Below are positions 1 through 6,031 of a DNA stretch of 7,133 nt, one piece after another. The number at the start of each line of letters is the position of its first letter. The first letter of the stretch is position 1. The notes beneath the pieces were generated by a model, which worked only from the letters and a program-made list of their open reading frames with translations, did no database searches and was not told the DNA's origin. The position numbers and the translations under genes are program-made. Source of the stretch: Acidobacteriota bacterium (lineage in GTDB: Bacteria; Acidobacteriota; Terriglobia; Bryobacterales; Bryobacteraceae); contig VFZQ01000274.1 of the NCBI GenBank assembly GCA_016871135.1, forward strand, positions 1 to 7,133, written 5' to 3'.

Positions 1-402
1 CATGTTCTTTTCAACGATGCGGCTCGGGATGCGAATGAATTCGGCGTAAGCGCCGTTGTTGAAGAGCAGATCGTCGCAGAGATTTTCGAGACGCTTCTTG
101 CAGTAGAAGCAGTTGCCGCAGGGCGCGGAGTTGGCGGCGACGACGCGATCGCCGGCGCGGAACTTCGAGACGGCGGATCCGGCGGCGACAATATCGCCAG
201 CCAGTTCGTGGCCGAACAGCGCGGGCGGTTGGATCATGCGCGCGTGATAGCCTCGGCGGAAGACCTTCACGTCGGTGCCGCAGGTAAGCGCGGCTTTCAC
301 GCGAACGAGAACGTCGCCCGGCCCGATCTTCGGCACTTCTACCGATTCGACCTTAACGTCTTCCTTGCCGTACAGGACGGCGGCCTGCATCTTTTGCGTC
401 AC
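1..402 (-). CDS. Zinc-dependent alcohol dehydrogenase, MDR family (3' part cut by window edge)
   Basis: N-terminal 134 residues of a medium-chain zinc dehydrogenase; the reading frame stays open to base 1, so the Rossmann domain and C-terminus lie outside the window. The GroES-like catalytic domain is intact: catalytic-zinc ligands C41 and H65-E66 (in FGHELAG), followed by a structural-zinc quartet C95, C98, C101, C109 (PCGNCFYC then C). The GTG start at 402 is chosen because it overlaps the upstream TGA as GTGA and has AGGGA 8 nt before it; an in-frame ATG at 390 is the alternative but lies too far from that ribosome site. It is the sixth gene of the minus-strand hopanoid operon and a paralogue of the gene just upstream. 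The family oxidises alcohols or reduces carbonyls with NAD(P)(H). The substrate is unknown; a hopanoid side-chain intermediate is inferred only from context. Sorbitol- or threonine-dehydrogenase-like activity is another possibility. Confidence 0.9.
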   Translation of the reverse strand, partial: MTQKMQAAVLYGKEDVKVESVEVPKIGPGDVLVRVKAALTCGTDVKVFRRGYHARMIQPPALFGHELAGDIVAAGSAVSKFRAGDRVVAANSAPCGNCFYCKKRLENLCDDLLFNNGAYAEFIRIPSRIVEKNM

Positions 403-1475
403 TTGTCGTGTCCCTGAGGCCAAACAACAATTTTGAGCGATTTTGGCGACGGATGCAACGCCAGGTCGAAACCCGCGCTGATTTCGTCAAGCGGAAAACG
501 GTGGCTGACCAGCTCGCCGACCGGAATCGCGCCGCTAAATACAAGATCGGCGGAAACCCGCTGCAAGTCCACATCGGCGCTGTAGGAACCGAAAACCATA
601 CGTTCCCCCATACAGATGTCCTTGCCGGAGAGTTCGATTCTTTCCTTGTCGGAGGTCTGCGCGAAGAGAAGAATTTTCGCCCCGGGGCGGGTGCAGCGGA
701 TGGCCTGTTCGACGATTCCGGGCGCGGATGCGGCGATAAATACGATGTCGGCGCCGCGGCCTTCGGTGAGCGCGGCGCACGCGGCGGCGACATCTGTCGT
801 GCGCGGATCCCAGCACGCCGACGCACCGAAATGCTGACTGAAGGCGCGGCGTTCGGGCATGGTGTCGGTAGCGACGGTGCGGATGCCCTTGTGCTTGAGC
901 AGCATGGTGAAGAGGAGTCCGATGGGGCCTTGCCCCATGACGACGGCGAGTTCATCGGGACGAGGATCGGCCATCCACACGGCCTTGACACAGGTGTTGA
1001 CGGGTTCGACGAAACAGGCGGTGTCGAAGGAAACGCCGTCGGGGATGAGTTCGACGCCGCGGTCGACGATCCAATCCATGATGCGGGTGTACTGCGCGAA
1101 GCCGCCGCCGGCGGGTTCGAAGCCGGCGGTGATGCCGACCTTCTTGTAAACCGCGCATTGGGCGTAGAGACGCCGCGCGCAGTAAAAACATTTTCCACAC
1201 GGAATGTGGTGAAAGGCGACGACGCGATCGCCCTCTTTGAACTTCGTCACACCGGCGCCGACACGCACGACGACACCCGCCGTCTCGTGGCCGTAGATGC
1301 GCGGCGGCGGAAGTAGATCGTACTCGACCTTCTTCAAATCCGTGTGGCAAATGCCGCAGGAGTGAACTTTGACGAGCAGTTCGCCGGGGCCGATTTCGGG
1401 AACCGGCACTTCCTCGACGACTACCTGATTGTTGCCGCGGTACACCGCCGCGCGCATGACCCCGTTAGAACTCAT
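399..1475 (-). CDS. Zinc-dependent alcohol dehydrogenase, MDR family (complete)
   Basis: A complete 358-residue medium-chain dehydrogenase/reductase of normal family length. Catalytic-zinc ligands are C40 (in CGICHTD), H63-E64 (YGHETAG) and probably E157 (FVEPVNTC). The structural-zinc site is C93, C96, C99, C107. The nucleotide-binding loop is GQGPIG at 181-186, and an aspartate (D204, in VATD) at the end of the second Rossmann strand favours NAD(H) over NADP(H). The ATG at 1475 lies inside the end of the hpnG-like gene (11-nt overlap). An AGGAG at 1495-1491 is 15 nt away, which is long, so M7 (ATG at 1457, giving MRAAVYRG) is a realistic alternative start. The stop overlaps the next dehydrogenase's GTG. 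No membrane segment or signal is seen, so it should be cytosolic. The substrate cannot be read from the sequence. Its place directly after hpnG suggests a role in hopanoid side-chain redox chemistry (inference). Confidence 0.93.
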   Translation of the reverse strand: MSSNGVMRAAVYRGNNQVVVEEVPVPEIGPGELLVKVHSCGICHTDLKKVEYDLLPPPRIYGHETAGVVVRVGAGVTKFKEGDRVVAFHHIPCGKCFYCARRLYAQCAVYKKVGITAGFEPAGGGFAQYTRIMDWIVDRGVELIPDGVSFDTACFVEPVNTCVKAVWMADPRPDELAVVMGQGPIGLLFTMLLKHKGIRTVATDTMPERRAFSQHFGASACWDPRTTDVAAACAALTEGRGADIVFIAASAPGIVEQAIRCTRPGAKILLFAQTSDKERIELSGKDICMGERMVFGSYSADVDLQRVSADLVFSGAIPVGELVSHRFPLDEISAGFDLALHPSPKSLKIVVWPQGHDK

Positions 1476-2073
1476 ATTTCGAAAGGAACTCTCCTAGTTT
1501 CGCCGATGCGGCGCTTCCTCTGCTTGCCATGCGATATAGATCACGCGGATGCACCAATCCCGCCAGCGCGATTGACGCTTTCTTGAAGCGGCCATCGGGG
1601 TCGCGGTGGGCGTTGAAGTCGAGCGCGAACTCTTCGCCGGCGAGATCGCTGACGACCTTGACCGCGTGGAATTTCGTGTTGGTTTCGGCCGCCCATTTTG
1701 CGAGGGGCGCGGCTTCCATTTCGACGATATCGTAGCCCTGCCGGTGGAAGTTCTGCTTTTCTTCTTTGTTGGCGAGGAAGCGGTCAATCGAGAGGAGTTT
1801 TGCGCGCTTGGCGTTGGGGAGCGGCTCAGCGGGCCACTCGTTTACCGAGGTGGCGCTGACGATGTCGTTGAGTTGGAGATTGGGGTCGAGCGCGCCGCAG
1901 AGGCCAATGCTGAGAAGGACATCGATCTTGCCGAGTTGATCGATGGCGGTTTGCAGAGATCGTTGCGCGAGGCGCGGGCCGGGGCCTTCGGCGAAGGCGT
2001 GGACGGATGGATTGCGCTTGATCCACGGCTTAAATTCGAAGGGCTCGGAGGCGATGGCGACAATGGTCTTCAT
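1465..2073 (-). CDS. hpnG: HpnG-like nucleoside phosphorylase (hopanoid side-chain tailoring)
   Basis: A 202-residue protein of the purine nucleoside phosphorylase/MTAN (PNP_UDP) superfamily, recognised by SIGLCGAL (55-62, the usual glycine-rich phosphate/ribose loop), DIVEMEAAPLA (115-125, matching the family's ribose-contacting ME-x-A motif) and VVSDLAGEE (140-148, the base-contacting SD segment). In hopanoid clusters the HpnG family removes adenine from adenosylhopane to give (phospho)ribosylhopane, a C35 intermediate. Its ATG overlaps the hpnA stop as ATGA, which fixes the start; the same frame is open far upstream, but that part runs across hpnA and is not coding. It is at the short end for the superfamily (about 200-250 residues). 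Assignment to HpnG rather than a general nucleosidase rests mainly on operon position between hpnA and the dehydrogenases. Function in side-chain processing requires hpnH, which is not in this window. Confidence 0.85.
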   Translation of the reverse strand: MKTIVAIASEPFEFKPWIKRNPSVHAFAEGPGPRLAQRSLQTAIDQLGKIDVLLSIGLCGALDPNLQLNDIVSATSVNEWPAEPLPNAKRAKLLSIDRFLANKEEKQNFHRQGYDIVEMEAAPLAKWAAETNTKFHAVKVVSDLAGEEFALDFNAHRDPDGRFKKASIALAGLVHPRDLYRMASRGSAASAKLGEFLSKYEF

Positions 2074-3032
2074 TTCCGAAACCACTCGCACGCGTGCTGC
2101 AACGCGATTCGGGCAGGCTGTGGAGAGAAGCCGAGTTCGCGCGTGGCTTTGTCGTGGCGGACCCACATCTTCTTGCGCGCCATGCGGACGCCTTCCATGG
2201 GGGCGCGGGGTGGCTTGCCGGTGAACGACGATATCGCGCCGCCCGCGGCGGCCGCGAGCCAGGCGACGAAGTACGGGATCTCGATCGACGGCGCCTTGAC
2301 TCCGCTGAGAGAAGACAAAACTTCGAAGATTTGTTTTAGCGTCAGATTCTCCGATCCCAGGATATAGCGTTCGCCGGGGCGGCCTTTTTCGAATGCGAGC
2401 AGGTGGCCCAGGGCGACATCGCGGACATCGACGATGTTCAGGCCGGTGTCGAGATAGGCGGGCATGTTGCCTCGGAGAAAATCGGCGATAGTTTGGCCGG
2501 TCGGGGTCGGTTTGAAGTCGTGATCGCCGACGGGCGCGGTGGGATTCACGATGACGACGGGCAAGCCCGAGGCCGCGAATTCGAGCGCAACTTGCTCGGC
2601 GAGGAACTTCGAACGCTTGTAGTGGCCGGTCATGTCGTTGAGCGATACGGGCGTGGTTTCGTCGCCGAGTCCGCCGTCGATGAAACCGATGCAACCGACG
2701 GTGGAGGTGTAGACCACGCGCTCAACCCGCGCGGCGCGGGCGGCTTCGAGAAGCGCGCGTGTACCGTCGACGTTTGACGCATACAACTCGCGAGGATCCT
2801 TGGCCCAGAGACGATAGTCGGCGGCGACGTGAAAGACGGCGGAACAGCCATCGACGGCCTTTTCGAGCGAAGCGCGATCGGTGAGATCCGCCTTGACGAC
2901 TTCGACATTCAGCTCGGGTACAGGGTTAATACCGCGGGTCATCGCGCGGACGGCGAACCCGCGTTCGGACAAAAGCCGCGCGACGTGCCAGCCGACAAAT
3001 CCCGACGCGCCTGTGACGAGAACAGGCTTCAC
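2070..3032 (-). CDS. hpnA: HpnA-like hopanoid-associated NAD-dependent epimerase/dehydratase
   Basis: A 320-residue extended short-chain dehydrogenase (NAD-dependent epimerase/dehydratase fold). The N-terminal Rossmann motif GASGFVG (8-14) binds NAD(P). The catalytic set is visible as S110-T111 (VVYTSTVG) with Y138-x3-K142 (HYKRSK). The family-typical NPTAPVGDHDFKPTPTG stretch follows at 163-179, and this run is characteristic of the hopanoid-associated HpnA group (dihydroflavonol-4-reductase-like). HpnA is repeatedly found beside squalene-hopene cyclase, but its reaction is not established; a role in modifying the hopanoid or a sugar attached to it is usually proposed. The start is a GTG one base after the shc TAA stop, with only a weak purine-rich region upstream, so translation probably depends on ribosomes finishing shc. 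The stop overlaps the hpnG-like start. No signal peptide is seen. A hydrophobic stretch near 256-268 (VAWLAAAAGGAIS) could touch the membrane. Confidence 0.93.
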   Translation of the reverse strand: MKPVLVTGASGFVGWHVARLLSERGFAVRAMTRGINPVPELNVEVVKADLTDRASLEKAVDGCSAVFHVAADYRLWAKDPRELYASNVDGTRALLEAARAARVERVVYTSTVGCIGFIDGGLGDETTPVSLNDMTGHYKRSKFLAEQVALEFAASGLPVVIVNPTAPVGDHDFKPTPTGQTIADFLRGNMPAYLDTGLNIVDVRDVALGHLLAFEKGRPGERYILGSENLTLKQIFEVLSSLSGVKAPSIEIPYFVAWLAAAAGGAISSFTGKPPRAPMEGVRMARKKMWVRHDKATRELGFSPQPARIALQHACEWFRK

Positions 3033-3033
3033 G

Positions 3034-4950
3034 TTACGCCCGCGTTTTCAGGAACGCTGCGAGCGCGAGCAGCGGAAACGAGTTCCGGTACATGTGGTAG
3101 TTGAGATAGAACACGCGCGGGAAACCGGTGCCCGTGGCCTGCGGTTCGTCCCATGTGCCATCAGGGCGCTGGGTCTTGACCAGGTAGTCGGCGGCGCGTT
3201 CGAGTGAATCGCTGCGGTCGTCACCGCTGGCGAGCAGGCCGAGGAGAGCCCAAGCGGTTTGCGACGGCGTCGAGGGTGCGTTGACGTAGGTGTTCTTGGC
3301 GTAGCTCTCGCAGCTTTCGCCCCAACCGCCATCGGCGTTCTGAATCGAGCGCAGCCACTCGCCGCCACGGAGCGTGTGCACTTCGCGATCACTCTCCCCG
3401 GCGGCGCGCAGGCCGCGCAGCGCGAGGTAGGTGCCGTAGATGTAGTCGACGCCCCAGCGGCCGAACCAGCTTCCGTCCTGCTCTTGCGTTCGGATCAGAT
3501 ATTCGACGCCTTTTCGCATCGCAGCATGATTCGCATCGACGCCGTGCAGCGCCAGGCACTCGAGCACGCGGCCGGTGATATCGGGGCATGTGGGGTCGAG
3601 CATCGCGTTGTGATCGGCGAAGGGAACATGGGAGAGCGCTGGCCAGCTGTTATCGACATCGAAGGCGGCCCAGCCGCCGTCAGAGGCCTGCATGTCGAAC
3701 AACCATTGCACGGCGCGTTTGGAGGTTGCTTGGTGAGCCGTGGCATCGCGGCCGTTGACAAGTCCGAGGGCAATCATCACCATGCCGGTGTCGTCGATAT
3801 CGGGGTAGAACTCGTTAGCGAATTCAAAGTACCAGCCGGAGGACTCGGTGTTCGGGCGGTGCTTGGACCAATCGCCCTTGCGGCGAACCTCTTTCGAGAT
3901 GAGCCAATCGGCGGCGAGTTGCAGCCGTTCGGGCGGCGCCGTGCCCGCTTCGGCGAGCGCGTGCATGGCGATCGCCGTGTCCCAGACCACCGAGAAACAA
4001 GGCTGGAAGAAGAAGCGGTTGCCATCGTCGACCATGAGATCGTCGAAGTGGCGTTCCGCTTCGATGCGCGCGGGATCGTTCTCATCGTGGCCCATGACAT
4101 CGAGGGCCATGATGGTGTACATCATCGGCGGGTAGATGGCGGCGAGGCCGTCGGAGTGTTGCGTGCGCGCCAGCACCCAGTCTTTGCACTTGGCGATCGC
4201 TTTGCCGCGCAGCATGTCCGAACCGTGTCGTTCCCAGAGTTTGAACAGTTTGTCGAGAGCGAGGAAAAAGCCCTTTTTCGAAAGCGCGCCATCAGGGTTC
4301 GGGAAGGCCGTGGATACTCCCGGCGCCAGGATTTCGTCGAGCGAAAACCCAGGCGGAAGCGCCTTCACCGGAAGCATCGATTGCACGATGGCAAGTGGCA
4401 CGACGATAGCGCGCGCCCACGCGCTCATGTGGTAGAGTACGTCGCCCATGAGGATCATTTCGGGCGGCACCGAAGGCACGTCGGCGGCCGGATAGAGGCG
4501 GAATAGGCTGAGGTTGATTTTGACGTAGCTGTTGCAGGCTTGCAGTCCGCCGAGCGACAGAATGCAGTTCCGCAGACGCGCCATTTCGGACGAAGCGGGA
4601 TCGATGCCGGCGACCTTGAGCGCGAAGTACGCCTTTACCGAAGCGCTGACGTCGGCGGGACCGCCGGGATAGATGGAGAAACCACCGTCACTCGCGTTTT
4701 GGCGCGCGAGGATCGAGCGGACAGCGCGGTCGATTTGCGGGCGGGTGGGCGGATTCCAGCCGCGCTCGTTCGGTTCATACAGCCAAAGCTGCAAGTAAAT
4801 GTAGTCGGACTCGAGCGTGGTGTCGGCGGTGAGATCTCCCCACCAGTAACCCTTTTCGCTCTGCTGCGAGAGCAACCACTCCGAAGCGCGCCGAATGGCC
4901 GACGCCGCCCCGGCTGCGCCCGCATCCGTCATCTGCAAGGTCGGGCTCAT
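3034..4950 (-). CDS. shc: Squalene-hopene cyclase
   Basis: A full-length, 638-residue class II triterpene cyclase. It converts squalene to hopene/hopanol in one proton-initiated polycyclisation at the inner-membrane face. The catalytic acid motif is DIDDT at 384-388 (D386 is the expected proton donor), and the N-terminal TLESDY keeps the conserved glutamate (E47). Several QW repeats (QxxxGxW type) are present: 30-36 (QSEKGYW), a degenerate one at 84-91, then 421-427, 489-495, 537-543 and 594-600. The signature SHVPFADHNAMLDPT (440-454) and the C-terminal FYLNYHMYRNSFP complete the family pattern. The ATG lies 3 nt after the ispH stop with no strong ribosome site; a second Met at residue 7 is an alternative. 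Tetrahymanol or sterol cyclase is unlikely given the bacterial HpnA/HpnG context. As in other SHCs, membrane contact would be monotopic, and no transmembrane helix is evident. Confidence 0.98.
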   Translation of the reverse strand: MSPTLQMTDAGAAGAASAIRRASEWLLSQQSEKGYWWGDLTADTTLESDYIYLQLWLYEPNERGWNPPTRPQIDRAVRSILARQNASDGGFSIYPGGPADVSASVKAYFALKVAGIDPASSEMARLRNCILSLGGLQACNSYVKINLSLFRLYPAADVPSVPPEMILMGDVLYHMSAWARAIVVPLAIVQSMLPVKALPPGFSLDEILAPGVSTAFPNPDGALSKKGFFLALDKLFKLWERHGSDMLRGKAIAKCKDWVLARTQHSDGLAAIYPPMMYTIMALDVMGHDENDPARIEAERHFDDLMVDDGNRFFFQPCFSVVWDTAIAMHALAEAGTAPPERLQLAADWLISKEVRRKGDWSKHRPNTESSGWYFEFANEFYPDIDDTGMVMIALGLVNGRDATAHQATSKRAVQWLFDMQASDGGWAAFDVDNSWPALSHVPFADHNAMLDPTCPDITGRVLECLALHGVDANHAAMRKGVEYLIRTQEQDGSWFGRWGVDYIYGTYLALRGLRAAGESDREVHTLRGGEWLRSIQNADGGWGESCESYAKNTYVNAPSTPSQTAWALLGLLASGDDRSDSLERAADYLVKTQRPDGTWDEPQATGTGFPRVFYLNYHMYRNSFPLLALAAFLKTRA

Positions 4951-4953
4951 TTT

Positions 4954-5937
4954 CTACGCGGTACGGATCTGCGTCAGACGCGCGGCATTCAGCTCCGGGG
5001 GCAAGGAAAAGCGGACGTCTTCTTCTTTTACTTCCAGTGTTTCGACATCGCCGAAACCGCTGCTCTGCAGGAAGGCGATGAGGCTGTCGACGAGGTGCTC
5101 GGGCGCCGAAGCGCCGGCGGTGACCGAAACGGAGTTGATGCCGTTCAGCCACTCCGAACGTACGTCCGATTCGTCGTCAACGAGGTACGCCGGGCGGCCC
5201 TCCTTGCGGCAGACTTCCACAAGGCGCTGCGAGTTGGACGAGTTCTTCGAGCCGACGACGAGAAGGAGTTCGGTCATTGGCGCGACGGCTTTGACGGCCA
5301 CCTGACGGTTTTCCGTGGCGTAGCAGATGTCTTGCGAATGCGGACCGTTGATGAGCGGGAAGCGCTCGCGAAGCCGGGCGACGATGTGGCTGGTTTCGTC
5401 GAGCGACAAGGTCGTCTGCGTGAGAAAGGCGATTTTCGATTCGTCCGCGACTTGCAACTTATCGACGTCTTCGACGGTCTGCACGAGGACCATGGCGTCC
5501 GGGGCTTCGCCCAGAGTACCGATAACTTCGTCGTGGTTCTCGTGGCCGATCAAGACGATCGTGTAGCCCTGGCGCGCGAACTTCACGGCCTCCAGGTGGA
5601 CCTTGGTGACAAGCGGGCAGGTGGCATCGATGACTTTGAGATCGAGCGTTTTGGCTTCGGCGCGGACCGCCGGAGAGACGCCGTGGGCGCTGAAGATAAC
5701 ACGCGCGCCGGTGGGCACCTCGACCAGTTCGTCGACGAAGATGGCGCCAAGTTCGCGCAGTTCGTCGACGACGTGTTTGTTGTGGACGATTTCCTTGCGG
5801 ACGTAGATGGGCGCGCCGAAGGTGTCGAGCGCGATCTTCACGACGTCGATCGCCCGCACGACGCCAGCGCAGAAGCCGCGGGGCGTGAGCAGGACGATCT
5901 TCTTTTCAGCCGTTACGGTGGCGGTCCCTGATGCCAT
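4954..5937 (-). CDS. ispH: 4-hydroxy-3-methylbut-2-enyl diphosphate reductase (IspH/LytB)
   Basis: A complete 327-residue IspH, the last enzyme of the MEP pathway, reducing HMBPP to IPP and DMAPP with a [4Fe-4S] cluster. The three cluster cysteines are C23 (PRGFCAGV), C107 (DATCPLV) and C205 (DICYAT). Substrate-binding residues are also conserved: H52 (IVHNKHV), H85 (FSAHGVS), H135 with E137 (GHENHDEVIG), the TQTTLS segment near 173-178, SKNSSNS at 230-236 and the serine in AGASAPE. The sequence starts about 11 residues earlier than E. coli IspH, a common length difference. It is the first gene of the operon, 3 nt upstream of shc. It has no clear ribosome site, and a candidate -10 box lies only 14 nt before the ATG, which suggests a very short leader. 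Its presence here ties C5 precursor supply to hopanoid synthesis. It would normally be an essential gene unless a second copy exists elsewhere. Confidence 0.98.
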   Translation of the reverse strand: MASGTATVTAEKKIVLLTPRGFCAGVVRAIDVVKIALDTFGAPIYVRKEIVHNKHVVDELRELGAIFVDELVEVPTGARVIFSAHGVSPAVRAEAKTLDLKVIDATCPLVTKVHLEAVKFARQGYTIVLIGHENHDEVIGTLGEAPDAMVLVQTVEDVDKLQVADESKIAFLTQTTLSLDETSHIVARLRERFPLINGPHSQDICYATENRQVAVKAVAPMTELLLVVGSKNSSNSQRLVEVCRKEGRPAYLVDDESDVRSEWLNGINSVSVTAGASAPEHLVDSLIAFLQSSGFGDVETLEVKEEDVRFSLPPELNAARLTQIRTA

Positions 5938-5951
5938 AGGTGTTAAATCTC

Positions 5952-5957
5952 AGTATA
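5952..5957 (-). promoter_or_regulatory. Candidate -10 box for the ispH-hopanoid operon
   Basis: Read on the minus strand this is TATACT (5 of 6 to TATAAT), 14 nt before the ispH ATG. Upstream, GCGACC around 5981-5976 matches only three bases of a -35 hexamer at 18-nt spacing, so the -35 is weak or absent. Initiation here would leave a leader of only a few bases. Confidence 0.4.
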
Positions 5958-5982
5958 GCAATGGGATCAGAGGCTGGTCGCT

Positions 5983-5997
5983 TCCCACGCCTCCCAC
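5983..5997. repeat. Short TCCCAC direct repeat in the divergent promoter
   Basis: TCCCAC occurs at 5983-5988 and again at 5992-5997, a 9-nt period (TCCCACGCC then TCCCACAGC, 7 of 9 matching). Flanking CGCT (5979-5982) and AGCG (5998-6001) form a 4-bp inverted pair around it. It lies where the -35 region of the rightward promoter would be. It could be an operator half-site pair or chance. Confidence 0.3.
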
Positions 5998-6016
5998 AGC
6001 GAGATCAACGCGGGGA

Positions 6017-6022
6017 TACAAT
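6017..6022 (+). promoter_or_regulatory. Candidate -10 box for the cytochrome c-PQQ dehydrogenase genes
   Basis: TACAAT matches 5 of 6 bases of the -10 consensus and sits 9 nt before the ATG at 6032, so the transcript would begin at or next to the start codon (leaderless). No convincing -35 is seen; the area it would occupy overlaps the TCCCAC repeat, as could happen at an activator-dependent promoter (inference). Confidence 0.4.
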
Positions 6023-6031
6023 CTTTGCAGT

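Larger units (their letters stand above)
5938..6031. promoter_or_regulatory. Divergent intergenic promoter region
   Basis: These 94 bases separate the divergent ispH operon and the cytochrome c gene and must hold the promoters for both unless longer transcripts enter from outside. The region is less GC-rich than its surroundings near both start codons. It contains a -10-like box for each strand, a TCCCAC direct repeat (5983-5988 and 5992-5997), and no obvious Shine-Dalgarno before either start. No stem-loop strong enough to call a terminator or riboswitch is visible. Confidence 0.7.

Noticed and set aside
353..1198. Second minus-strand frame (281 codons) inside the dehydrogenase
   Set aside because: Out-of-frame shadow with Ser/Pro/Arg-rich low-complexity composition and no family features.
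408..1316. Plus-strand open frame (302 codons) opposite the zinc dehydrogenase
   Set aside because: Antisense shadow; the minus-strand frame carries complete zinc and NAD motifs, so it is the real gene.
1..1475. Possibility that the two dehydrogenases are one duplicated or frameshifted gene
   Set aside because: Each has its own start, full N-terminal zinc domain and clean frame; the two sequences are clearly diverged.
2074..2694. Upstream extension of the hpnG-like frame, which would give a 409-residue protein
   Set aside because: The extra part is Arg-rich, overlaps hpnA in another frame, and the family N-terminus (MKTIVAIASE) begins at 2073 with an ATGA overlap.
3259..4506. Plus-strand open frame (415 codons) opposite shc
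   Set aside because: Antisense shadow of the cyclase in high-GC DNA; no motif, no ribosome site of note.
4540..5931. Long plus-strand open frame (463 codons) opposite ispH and part of shc
   Set aside because: It is entirely antisense to strongly conserved genes, shows no recognisable family and has the Arg/Asp/Gly/Val-heavy composition expected from the complement of C-ending codons.
5807..6031. Upstream extension of the cytochrome c frame
   Set aside because: It would cross the ispH start antisense and bury the signal peptide that begins at 6032.
5938..6031. Riboswitch, small RNA or terminator in the intergenic region
   Set aside because: Only 94 bases, most needed for two promoters; no stable hairpin with U-tract and no recognisable riboswitch core.
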